A stretch of DNA of 64,000 nt from contig NZ_LJIX01000006.1 in NCBI RefSeq assembly GCF_001420595.1, forward strand, positions 614,361 to 678,360. Direction: 5' to 3'. The notes beneath the pieces were generated by a model, which made no database searches, was not told the origin of the DNA, and was given only the letters and a program-made list of their open reading frames with translations. Positions 27,001 to 34,559 of this stretch are shown here, in pieces. Both the position numbers and the translations under genes were made by a program. The stretch's first letter is position 1. Each line of letters begins with the position of its first letter. This DNA comes from Cytobacillus solani. Lineage in GTDB: Bacteria > Bacillota > Bacilli > Bacillales > Cytobacillaceae.

Positions 27001-27540
27001 CAAGGGATCTACCCGTTTGTCATTGGGAATATTGAAGGGGTAGAAGATAATAGAACGCACCTTGCTGAATTACATGCACCATATACTCAAAGAGGCTGGA
27101 ACCAAAAAATAGTAAATGATGTTATTGCCGGTAAATGGTCACTTAAAACGAATGGTTTAACGGAACGCGAGGCACTTGTGTACCAAACGATCCCTCAAAA
27201 CTTCAAATTTAAACCAGGAGTAACGTATAAAATTACTTTTGATTATGAGGCAGGCAGTGATGGAACTTACGCAGTAGTAACAGGGAATGCACCATTTGAA
27301 GAAAAAGGTGTATTAACAAAGGATGAACTAAAATCAACAGCAAGCAGTGATAAGAATGCAAAAGCTGGCACATATTCTTTTACTTTAACAGGAGATGAAA
27401 CAGGTCAAAGCTGGTTTGGGATTTATTCTACCAGCAAAGCTGCTGATACTCAGGGTGTAAAAGACTCACAAGCTAACTTTAATGGCTATAAAGATTTCAT
27501 GCTTGATAATCTGGTTATTGAAGTAGTATCAAACAAATAG
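24040..27540 (+). CDS. secreted endo-alpha-N-acetylgalactosaminidase, GH101 (1166 aa)
   Basis: Cleaves the core-1 disaccharide Gal-beta-1,3-GalNAc from Ser/Thr of mucin-type O-glycoproteins. After a signal peptide (FRKTMAVLLAGSVVGATAFA, cleavage near LAEG) comes a beta-rich domain and then the GH101 barrel, recognised by LLKGYGSEGHDSGHLNY. The catalytic pair is Asp502 (FIYVDVWGNG) and Glu534 (GSEWGYANEYD). Their 32-residue spacing equals that recalled for the pneumococcal enzyme (Asp764/Glu796). C-terminal beta-sandwich, carbohydrate-binding-like domains follow. No LPxTG anchor is present, so it is likely released. The ATG at 24040 follows AAAGGGGAG; the frame opens earlier without a signal peptide. 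Confidence 0.92.
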   Translation: MGNSRKKFRKTMAVLLAGSVVGATAFANSTPILAEGKADIKQVGSQIIPQSAQAVISSNQMDVLVDVNFPRVFRYDLKSGNGAGKTFNGQTEALDKILINDIAVKPKVKAKVTPDKIEYEMSLEDASNNISAVITAEMVVKENILEFNITKIVDHKIVKTIEIPNHHLISVNSSQRDAVLDGVQMSTNTRINGDRQVKVDKDLNTQDEEQKGYMYAFLSNDELSAGIWSNTENNLAKKLAPDSYAAKTDEQRITATATTNSAGQKTIGLSSTFWTYQKSEEHRKEDGTLELEDGTVNKVDEMPSVKVIITADENGDKKVNWQDGAIAYRKIMNEPLGTEKVPDLVGYRISMNFGGQAQNPFLMALDGVKKFYLSTDGLGQSILLKGYGSEGHDSGHLNYADIGTRIGGAKDMKTLLAKGKEYGATFGVHVNASETYPESKYFQEDRLLKNPDGTYKYGWNWIDQGININADYDLRNGRAQRFKDFYDVLGGKKNDLDFIYVDVWGNGQSGDNSTWPSRQLSKEINSLGWRLGSEWGYANEYDSTFQHWAADLTYGGYTLKGINSTITRFIKNHQKDAWIGNYPKYGGDADAPLLFGYSMKDFEGWQGRSDYKAYLDNLFAVNVPTKFIQHYQVTQWEDGKAVEMIDDKQQAYSWVPGMKAVLKDDTGENTLTIERESNDFANDKDGYRTRIMSFNGNRIFEGKPGDEKYLIPWSWDQSGKKLSTADEKLYHWNTNGGETTWTVPAGWQGTVKVYELTELGKDNVKNVKIKNGKITLDAKKSTAYVIYKEVKANKDVKWSEGMHLVDTGFNSNSLKDWKVKGDSKAVTITKSEGNNNMLTISNNKKKVDVTQKVTGLKPNTKYAAYVGIDNRSEAQASITITSNGKKYTNSTGKSIAKNYVRAYAHNTLGTEQAKADGQMTSTVDGTSYFQNLYVFFETGKNASDVTIDLSRDAGDGASYFDDIRIVENDAKNQVSSNKFVQDFENVAQGIYPFVIGNIEGVEDNRTHLAELHAPYTQRGWNQKIVNDVIAGKWSLKTNGLTEREALVYQTIPQNFKFKPGVTYKITFDYEAGSDGTYAVVTGNAPFEEKGVLTKDELKSTASSDKNAKAGTYSFTLTGDETGQSWFGIYSTSKAADTQGVKDSQANFNGYKDFMLDNLVIEVVSNK

Positions 27541-27720
27541 AAACAATAGTTTTAATAGAAAAGTGTCAAGATGAATTCTAAATTTAGTTGAAATGGACAT
27601 CGAATTGAATCGGGATTTAACTATATAGTTGAATTTTAACAACATACAGATTTTGGTATTTGATTTGGCGGAATAAGAATAATAGATTGATGAGTTGATA
27701 CATTTTAAGATCATTTTTGG

Positions 27721-27766
27721 GGTCAGTCTCCATCGCTTAAAAGTGATGAAGAGACTGACCCTTTTT
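27721..27766 (+). terminator. long hairpin terminator after GH101
   Basis: GGTCAGTCTC pairs with GAGACTGACC, and CATCGCTT with AAGTGATG inside, then CTTTTT. It lies 180 bp after the GH101 stop with no other gene between. Confidence 0.75.
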
Positions 27767-28346
27767 AGTGAACAAATTTACTATACTGAATCTATTAAAA
27801 TGCCAAATTTCTTGATGTTAGATACAGTTTTATCACCTATTTGTTTGCCGAAAAAAGTAGTTAGTTTTAATAACCTCCAAATTACCCGTCGCAGTTTTAA
27901 TTGATTTATTTAATTGACACATTGAGAACTAATAATATAATCTTCTACTAAGTTAGTTTTTACTAAAATTTATAAATAATCTGAGTAGTATTACTGAATC
28001 AAAAATCAAAAATACAAATATTAAGATTGAGACATTAAAACTAGAATTGTACAAGCCTATTACTAATTTATTTTTCCGAATCATAATACAGGTCTTGACC
28101 TGCCAGACACGGAGACAAGCATTGTCGTTCAAAGAGTATACCATACTCAATCTTACCAGCTCATATTAAATTGCTTATTTATGGCGAAATAAGAATCCTC
28201 TTGAATTGTAACAAAGTCCTCTCCTTTTAAAAGTGGCAAATCTTTTGAAAAAGTTTTTTGTCAATATTTCAGCTCCTGTACTAAATGTATTAAACTTCAT
28301 TAATTTTTTTTGATTTCAAAAAAATGGTATATGGGTAGGGGTACAT
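27767..28346. other. gene-free stretch between GH101 and the two-component system
   Basis: 580 bp of AT-rich sequence, about 80 % A+T by eye. No gene, repeat or strong promoter was assigned. A short coding-like patch near 28075-28185 (frame reading NTGLDLPDTETSIVVQ) might be the remains of a gene, but nothing supports it further. The promoter for the sensor kinase must lie in the last ~100 bp. Confidence 0.4.
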
Positions 28347-30026
28347 ATGAAATTCACCAATATTCTTAGTACACAGAAGAAACTTTTCTTTATGTTTTTA
28401 ATTGTGGCGTTGCTCCCATTATTAACCCTAGGCGTAATTTCTTATATGCAGTCAACAAAAGTGGTGAATGGAAAGTTATCAAATTACAACCAGTTTTCTG
28501 GTGAAAAAATTAAAACAGAGCTTAATCAAATTTTAGTAGATATGTATTATGGAACTGCTGCAATCCAACAGTATTTAGCTGATAATACATCGATTAATTT
28601 AAAGCATCAGAAACCAAAAACGTATTGGGATTTCAAAGTCGCAAATAATTTGGAGAGACTTTTACAAGCACATGAAAAATCAAATATACGAGGGATATAT
28701 GTTATCACATCGTCTGGCTATTACTATGGAAACTATAGTTTTAAAGTAGATCAGTTTAAAGAGCTTGAACTATGGAAGCGTGGCTTTAGGAGTGGAAATA
28801 CAGAAATAGGAATTTATAAACCGAATCATTATCGATACAATAATCTACAATATGCCCTTGGGCTGCTTGTTCCGTTAAAGTTTTCATATGGTGTGTTAAA
28901 CGATAGTTTTCTTTTTATTGAAACCGATTTAGATAGTTTATTTGATTCAATGAATTTATTAGAGGAAGATTTACATTCAAGAATAACAATACGGGATGAA
29001 ACTGGGAAACTTTTATATCAAACGAAAAGTGATGAACAAGATTTGAAGGATGACGTGGTCTGGAAAGAATATACTCACATTAATAATTGGGAATTGGAAA
29101 TTCGTGTACCAAGAGATGCTTTTTATCAATCTTCTAATGTTATATTTAAGATCGTTTTGATAGGAATTCTAGTTGCATTTTTTTTAGCACTTATTCTTTC
29201 GTATATTTTTTCAAATCAATTTACAAAAAGAATATTAAATCTAAAATTTGCAATGGAAGAAGTGAGTAAAGGGGTTTTTGAAAAGAAGGTTTCGTTTCAT
29301 ACAAAGGATGAAATTGGTAAGCTTGGTCTTCATTTTAATCGAATGGTTGATAGAATCAAACAATTAATGGAAGAAGTCAGACAGAAAGAATTAATGAAAC
29401 GGGAAGCGGAAATGAAAGCAATTCATTATCAAATTAATCCTCATCTTCTATTTAATACGTTAAATACTATTCAGTGGAAAGCACGGTTAGATGGGAATGA
29501 GGAGATTGGGAAAATGCTGTTGCATTTAACAAAAGTACTTGAAGGAAATTTAGATTTTACGATTGAATTAATTCCTCTAAAAAAGGAAATAGAGGCAATT
29601 AAACATTTCCTCATTATTCAAGAACTTCGATTTGGATCGCATTTTACCTTTTCTTTGAGGATGGATGATAGGATTGAACAAGGGTTAATCCCAAGGATGA
29701 CTATACAACCGATGCTAGAAAATATTTTTTTCCATGCTTTTGAGGATGGGAAAGGAAATATCGAACTGGAAATAACAAAGACAAAGGGATATTTTCAGCT
29801 GGCCTTAAAGGATAATGGGAAAGGGATGTCCCAGGACAAGTTGAACACATTATTCTTGACGCCAAATGAAAAGGTACGTGGCGGAATCGGCTTATCGAAT
29901 GTGAAGCAAAAGTTTTATATTCATTATGGGAACGACTATTTGATTAACGTGAATTCAGTTGTTAATCAAGGAACAGTTATTTCAATTTCTTGGCCAATTA
30001 GATGGGGAGGTCATTATGATGAGTAA
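28347..30026 (+). CDS. YesM-type sensor histidine kinase (559 aa)
   Basis: Membrane sensor with two transmembrane segments (FMFLIVALLPLLTLGVI near residue 15 and IVLIGILVAFFLALILSYIF near 275) bounding a ~240-residue outer domain. A HAMP linker, a His_kinase domain (HYQINPHLLFNTLNTIQW, phospho-His about 360) and an ATPase domain (DNGKGM, GGIGLSNV) follow. This is the LytS/YesM group, which usually senses oligosaccharides and controls the neighbouring ABC importer. The start is preceded by a poor site (GGGTAGGGG). It overlaps the response regulator gene by 11 nt. Confidence 0.9.
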   Translation: MKFTNILSTQKKLFFMFLIVALLPLLTLGVISYMQSTKVVNGKLSNYNQFSGEKIKTELNQILVDMYYGTAAIQQYLADNTSINLKHQKPKTYWDFKVANNLERLLQAHEKSNIRGIYVITSSGYYYGNYSFKVDQFKELELWKRGFRSGNTEIGIYKPNHYRYNNLQYALGLLVPLKFSYGVLNDSFLFIETDLDSLFDSMNLLEEDLHSRITIRDETGKLLYQTKSDEQDLKDDVVWKEYTHINNWELEIRVPRDAFYQSSNVIFKIVLIGILVAFFLALILSYIFSNQFTKRILNLKFAMEEVSKGVFEKKVSFHTKDEIGKLGLHFNRMVDRIKQLMEEVRQKELMKREAEMKAIHYQINPHLLFNTLNTIQWKARLDGNEEIGKMLLHLTKVLEGNLDFTIELIPLKKEIEAIKHFLIIQELRFGSHFTFSLRMDDRIEQGLIPRMTIQPMLENIFFHAFEDGKGNIELEITKTKGYFQLALKDNGKGMSQDKLNTLFLTPNEKVRGGIGLSNVKQKFYIHYGNDYLINVNSVVNQGTVISISWPIRWGGHYDE

Positions 30027-31155
30027 GGCATGTATAAAAGTTTTGTTAGTCGATGACGAACCGATTGTTCGCAGAGGGTTACGTGCTACTGTTAATTGGG
30101 AAAAGTATGGAATGACTGTAGTCGCAGAGGCTTCAAATGGAAAACGGGGCTGGGAGGAATTTTTGGCTCATCGGCCTGATGTTGTCATAACCGATATTGT
30201 TATGCCTGAAGAAAGCGGACTAGAGCTTTCACGGAAAATTAAAGCGCAAGCACCAAAAACGAAAATTCTTTTATTAAGCTGTCATAAAGATTTTGAATTT
30301 GCACAGGAAGGGATAAATCTAGGTGCTTCAGGATATTTATTAAAGACAGTTTTTGATGATAAAGAGTTAGAGTATTTTCTAAGTACCTTTCAAAAAGAAA
30401 TAGCAGGCACGTCAAAAAATTTCCTAACCGATGGCTTAAATGAAAGCTTCTTACTGTGGTTAAGTGGATATAATAATAATTTTGAACAGAAATTGGATGA
30501 ACTTTTTAATGGTGAATGGGGTTGGATGAATCATAAGTTTTATGCGTTTTTTATTCAAAATATGCCTTCAATGGCTCAGGAGATTGACTTACAATCCTTT
30601 AATTATATTACAATATCATTTGGTAAAAATCTAACCTTTCTCTTTGTGGATGAATCATACCATCCAACATTATTAGCTAATTTAACTGAAGAGAGGGTTG
30701 CTCTGCAAGATTTAAATTGGATTCATGCAGGGCCGCTCATAGGAAAGCAAGATTGGATAAAGTCTGTTATGGCATTTCATCATGCCCAGCAGCAGGATGG
30801 AATGCTGCATCAATATCCATCCGTACTTTTGCAAGCGGTGGAGCACATTATGAGAAATTTATCAGAGCCTATGACTGTTTCGGATATTGCGGAGGCTGTG
30901 GGGATGAGCAGGAGTCATTTAAGTACATTGTTTAAGAAAAAGATTGGCGACAGTATTCATTCATTTATTGAGAAAAAACAACTCCATCTTGCCAAACAGC
31001 TTTTAAAAGGAACGAAATTAACCATTCAAGAAATTGGAGAACAGATTGGCATCCAAGATGCAAAATACTTTAGTAAATGGTTTAAACGCTGTACAGGTTT
31101 GCCGCCATCAAATTATCGAATCCAACAAAAAGGCGATGAAAGGCTAACAATATAA
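30016..31155 (+). CDS. YesN-type response regulator with AraC DNA-binding domain (379 aa)
   Basis: Receiver domain at residues 8-125 with VLLVDDEP, the phospho-acceptor Asp60 (VITDIVMPEESG) and a switch Lys in GYLLKT. After a ~150-residue middle segment the C-terminus has two AraC-type helix-turn-helices (VSDIAEAVGMSRSHLSTLFK and IQEIGEQIGIQDAKYFSKWF). The start lies in ATGATG after GGGGAGGTC, inside the kinase gene. It probably activates the ABC importer operon that starts 130 bp downstream, and possibly the GH101 gene upstream. The direct target is not proven. Confidence 0.92.
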   Translation: MMSKACIKVLLVDDEPIVRRGLRATVNWEKYGMTVVAEASNGKRGWEEFLAHRPDVVITDIVMPEESGLELSRKIKAQAPKTKILLLSCHKDFEFAQEGINLGASGYLLKTVFDDKELEYFLSTFQKEIAGTSKNFLTDGLNESFLLWLSGYNNNFEQKLDELFNGEWGWMNHKFYAFFIQNMPSMAQEIDLQSFNYITISFGKNLTFLFVDESYHPTLLANLTEERVALQDLNWIHAGPLIGKQDWIKSVMAFHHAQQQDGMLHQYPSVLLQAVEHIMRNLSEPMTVSDIAEAVGMSRSHLSTLFKKKIGDSIHSFIEKKQLHLAKQLLKGTKLTIQEIGEQIGIQDAKYFSKWFKRCTGLPPSNYRIQQKGDERLTI

Positions 31156-31212
31156 CGAGGATAATCATAAATAACTAAAAATTGCGACAAATACAAAACA
31201 AATAAAAGTGTT

Positions 31213-31255
31213 TAACCGCTTTCAGAAAATATAAAATGAAAGCGGTTATATTTTT
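31213..31255. terminator. hairpin between regulator and importer, arms cre-like
   Basis: TAACCGCTTTCA and TGAAAGCGGTTA form a perfect 12-bp inverted repeat around 12 nt, then TATATTTTT. It can end the two-component transcript. Each arm, read outward, matches the cre consensus with one mismatch (TGAAAGCGGTTA plus TA or AA), so it may instead or also bind CcpA just before the importer. Confidence 0.6.
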
Positions 31256-31284
31256 AATATTCGAAAAACGAAAAGAGGGGTCCT

Positions 31285-32544
31285 ATGAGAAAAAAGAAAA
31301 TCTGGTTTTCGTTACTTGTATCAATCGCCGTTCTTATCATGTCTGCTTGTAGCTCAAACGGTTCTTCAGGGACTGAGACAAAGGATGGGAAAACAGTCTT
31401 GCGCTTCGCAACTTGGGATACGGGAGAATCATTAAAAATTCAACAAGATATTGCAAAGGAATTTGAAAAGGAAAATAAAGATGTAAAAGTTCAGGTTGAA
31501 GCCTATGCAGATGGATTTGATCAAAAGATTGCTGCTTCATTTGGAGCAAAGAACCCGCCTGATGTTATGTATATGTGGGATTTCACCACCTATAGCCAAT
31601 CACTTGAACCATTGGACTCCTATATAGAGAAAGATACGGAAATTAATATGGATGATTTTTATGAGGGGCTCTTTAACTATTCGAAAGTAGATGATAAGTT
31701 ATATGGCATGCCCGCAGGCTTTTCAACAATGGTTGTGTACTACAATAAAAAGCTCTTTGATCAATACAAAATTCCTTATCCACAAGCAGGTTGGACATGG
31801 GATGAGTTTAAGGAAATTGCAAAAAATCTAACTGATAAAAGTAAGAAGCAATATGGGTTTTCTGTCACATCTGAGCCTGATACGTACGATTTGCAAGGTT
31901 TAGTTTGGAGTAATGGCGGAAGCTTCATCAGTGATGACGGAAAAGAAATTGAAGGATTTATAAATGGTACTGAAACGGTTGAATCCATTCAACTTTATGG
32001 AGATATGGTGAAAGAAGGTTCAGCTATTCTGACTGGAGGCAAAAATCAGCAAAGTGCAAGTGATATTTTCAAGTCTGGCAAACTTGGTATGCTTGTTAGC
32101 GGGGTATGGCCAATTCAGGGCTTTAAAGATGCTAAAGTTGACTTTGGAACAGTAATGATGCCTGCATTCGGTTCTAAGCCTGTAAAAGGATTAATTTCTT
32201 CATCTTCCATTTCCATTGCAAAGGATTCGAAGCAAAAAGAGTTAGCATGGAAATTCGTAAAATACTTTTCTTCAGAGAAAGCAATCAATATGAGAACAGC
32301 GGATCTACCAGTGCGTAAAAGTGTCGTAGAAAAAAATAAAGTGATGGAGAATCCTTTATATGAGCCGTTCTATACAATGTTGGAAAATGCCACAAATTCC
32401 CCTGCATTTTTGCTAAATAAAAATTGGAATGAAATAAACCGTAACTTATCTGCTGCGATCAATGCTGTCATGGTAGGACAAGATGGGAAACCATTATTCG
32501 ACAAGGTTGTAAATGAATCTGAGAAATATTTAACAAAGGATTAA
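31285..32544 (+). CDS. sugar ABC transporter substrate-binding lipoprotein (419 aa)
   Basis: Family-1 extracellular solute-binding protein. The lipoprotein signal ends at the lipobox MSAC, so Cys22 is lipidated and the protein is tethered outside the membrane. Typical features are TVLRFATWDTGESLKIQQD, the central YYNKKLFDQYKIPYP and the late WKFVKYFSSEKA. It begins the importer set and is followed by a read-through hairpin, which would give more binding protein than permease. The ligand is probably an oligosaccharide. Whether it is the GH101 product cannot be told. Confidence 0.92.
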   Translation: MRKKKIWFSLLVSIAVLIMSACSSNGSSGTETKDGKTVLRFATWDTGESLKIQQDIAKEFEKENKDVKVQVEAYADGFDQKIAASFGAKNPPDVMYMWDFTTYSQSLEPLDSYIEKDTEINMDDFYEGLFNYSKVDDKLYGMPAGFSTMVVYYNKKLFDQYKIPYPQAGWTWDEFKEIAKNLTDKSKKQYGFSVTSEPDTYDLQGLVWSNGGSFISDDGKEIEGFINGTETVESIQLYGDMVKEGSAILTGGKNQQSASDIFKSGKLGMLVSGVWPIQGFKDAKVDFGTVMMPAFGSKPVKGLISSSSISIAKDSKQKELAWKFVKYFSSEKAINMRTADLPVRKSVVEKNKVMENPLYEPFYTMLENATNSPAFLLNKNWNEINRNLSAAINAVMVGQDGKPLFDKVVNESEKYLTKD

Positions 32545-32598
32545 GGTGTGTGGAAAAAATTAAAAAAGTGAATAAAATCATATAGTTTGAGGGTATGT

Positions 32599-32674
32599 AT
32601 TGTCACTGCCATTCTAGATGATTGGGTGTGTAGGAACCTCAATGATCATTAGAATTCGGAGTGGCAATTTTTTT
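32599..32674 (+). terminator. internal (leaky) terminator after the binding-protein gene
   Basis: ATTGTCACT ... AGTGGCAAT form the base of a long imperfect stem (ATTCTA/TAGAAT inside), followed by TTTTTTT. Such hairpins between binding protein and permease genes usually allow partial read-through. Confidence 0.75.
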
Positions 32675-32712
32675 GGTTGTGACAAGATGAAATAGGGGAA
32701 GAGGAGGTTTTT

Positions 32713-33654
32713 ATGAAAACAGATGTAGGTGTCAATGCGGAATATAACCCAGTTTACCAAAAAAAGAAAAAATGGAATAAAATAGTCCCATATTTATTCA
32801 TCTCCCCATGGATTATCGGTTTTATCGTATTCACGTTAGGACCATTGCTATTTTCATTTATCATTAGTTTCTTTAATTGGCCAATTGTTGGGGAAAAGAA
32901 ATTTATCGGGTTAACTAACTATATTACTATGTTTACGGATGATCCGTTATTTTGGTCTTCCTTATGGATTACCTTGAAGTTTGCGCTTTTCTTTGTCCCT
33001 TTAAACATTATTCTTGCATTATTGCTTGCAATGCTATTAAACCAAAAGGTAAAGGGAAGTTCATGGTTTCGAACATTCTTCTATGTACCTTCTGTTATAT
33101 CAGGTGTTGCGCTTGCGATGATTTGGGGAACTGTTTACGACGGGGAATATGGAATCTTAAACTATTTACTTTCCTTAATTGGAATTGAAGGGCCAAATTG
33201 GTTGAATGATACAAGCTGGGCGTTAGTCGCGATGGTCATCGCAAGTTTGTGGGGTCAAGGGACGATGATGCTTATCTTTTTATCAGGACTGAAGAATATT
33301 CCACAAGATTTATATGAGGCGGCAGAAATAGATGGAGCTGGGAAAATATATAAATTCTTTAAAATTACAGTGCCACTGCTTACCCCAACCATTCTGTTTA
33401 ATTTGATTATGACTATTATCGGTGCTTTTCAAACGCTGACATTAGCACTTGTATTAACGGGTGGTGGACCCCTTCAGTCGACCTATTTCTATGCAATGTA
33501 TGTCTACGAAAATGCATTTAAATATTTTAAAATGGGGTATTCTTCTGCAAATGCGTGGGTCATGTTCATTATTATATTGTCCTTAACCATGCTTGTATTT
33601 AAATCTTCTAGTGTATGGGTGTATTACGAGAATGAAGTGAAGAATGATAAATAG
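32713..33654 (+). CDS. sugar ABC transporter permease, MalF/UgpA type (313 aa)
   Basis: Six-helix permease of the carbohydrate uptake (CUT1) class. The first helix is ISPWIIGFIVFTLGPLLFSF. The cytoplasmic EAA loop is seen as YEAAEIDGAGKIYKFFKITVPLL, which contacts the ATPase. GAGGAGG precedes the ATG by 6-7 nt. It pairs with the next gene as a heterodimer. There is no ATPase gene in the island, so a shared MsmX-like ATPase encoded elsewhere is likely, as for other CUT1 systems of bacilli. Confidence 0.92.
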   Translation: MKTDVGVNAEYNPVYQKKKKWNKIVPYLFISPWIIGFIVFTLGPLLFSFIISFFNWPIVGEKKFIGLTNYITMFTDDPLFWSSLWITLKFALFFVPLNIILALLLAMLLNQKVKGSSWFRTFFYVPSVISGVALAMIWGTVYDGEYGILNYLLSLIGIEGPNWLNDTSWALVAMVIASLWGQGTMMLIFLSGLKNIPQDLYEAAEIDGAGKIYKFFKITVPLLTPTILFNLIMTIIGAFQTLTLALVLTGGGPLQSTYFYAMYVYENAFKYFKMGYSSANAWVMFIIILSLTMLVFKSSSVWVYYENEVKNDK

Positions 33655-33677
33655 AATAGAAATGGTGGTGACTCGGA

Positions 33678-34505
33678 GTGAAAATGCAAAAAGGATTGCA
33701 TAAATTCTTTGTGTATACATTATTAATTTTATTATCAATTTTATTTTTGGCCCCATTTATTTGGATGGTTACAACGGCACTTAAGGCTCCGGATGAGCTT
33801 TACCAATATCCACCGAAGCTATTGCCATCTACTTGGCACTTTGAAAACTTTTTAAATGCGTGGAATAGTCAGCCTTTTAATCTATATTTAGTCAATAGTT
33901 TGATTGTGACAGTACTTACGACAATCGGACAAATTATTTCCTCAACCCTTGTTGCTTATGGGTTTGCCCGTTTTAAATTTAAAGGACGAGATTTTCTCTT
34001 TATTATCCTTTTGGCAACGATGATGATTCCATGGGATGTAACCATGATTCCACAATATATGGCATTCAATATGTTTGGGTGGATTAATTCGCTGAAGGCG
34101 TTAATTATTCCATCGTGGTTCGGTTCAGCCTTTTATATCTTCTTATTACGTCAATTTATTATGTCAATTCCGAAAGAATTAGATGAAGCTGCGAGAATGG
34201 ATGGGGCGAATGTGTTCCAAATCTATTACAAAATCTATCTGCCTTTAGTATGGCCAGTCATTGTTTTAATTGCAGTATTTAATATATTAGGAACCTGGAA
34301 TGATTACTTAGGCCCGTTAATTTTCTTGAATGACCAAAGTAAATATACGTTAACACTTGGATTAGCGCAATTTAAAGGGGTTCATGATGTAGATACGAAT
34401 GGGATTATGGCTGTAACGTTCTTGATTAGTATTGTGCCGCTTATTCTATTCTTCCTAGCACAAAAGAAAATTGTCGAAGGAGTACAATCAACTAGTTTGA
34501 AATAA
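33678..34505 (+). CDS. sugar ABC transporter permease, MalG/UgpE type (275 aa)
   Basis: Second CUT1 permease, with a short cytoplasmic N-terminus, MalG-like LAPFIWMVTTALKAPDEL, and the EAA loop DEAARMDGANVFQIYYKIYLPL. The start is either the GTG at 33678 or the ATG at 33684, both near GGTGGTGACTCGGAG. It begins 23 nt after its partner. A hairpin with a short T-run follows immediately, so the glycosidase downstream may be expressed at a lower level. Confidence 0.92.
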   Translation: MKMQKGLHKFFVYTLLILLSILFLAPFIWMVTTALKAPDELYQYPPKLLPSTWHFENFLNAWNSQPFNLYLVNSLIVTVLTTIGQIISSTLVAYGFARFKFKGRDFLFIILLATMMIPWDVTMIPQYMAFNMFGWINSLKALIIPSWFGSAFYIFLLRQFIMSIPKELDEAARMDGANVFQIYYKIYLPLVWPVIVLIAVFNILGTWNDYLGPLIFLNDQSKYTLTLGLAQFKGVHDVDTNGIMAVTFLISIVPLILFFLAQKKIVEGVQSTSLK

Positions 34506-34537
34506 AAAATGGATGAATGGTGTGGTTCATCCATTTT
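34506..34537 (+). terminator. hairpin between permease and glycosidase genes
   Basis: AAAATGGATGAA pairs with TTCATCCATTTT around an 8-nt loop. The T-run is only four bases, so partial termination or RNA-processing protection is more likely than a full stop. Confidence 0.6.
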
Positions 34538-34559
34538 GTATCCATGGAGGTAGAATTAG

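Noticed and set aside
27953-28190. Minus-strand 65-codon frame and a + strand coding-like patch
   Set aside because: No ribosome site and no recognisable domain. Kept only as a remark on the gap.
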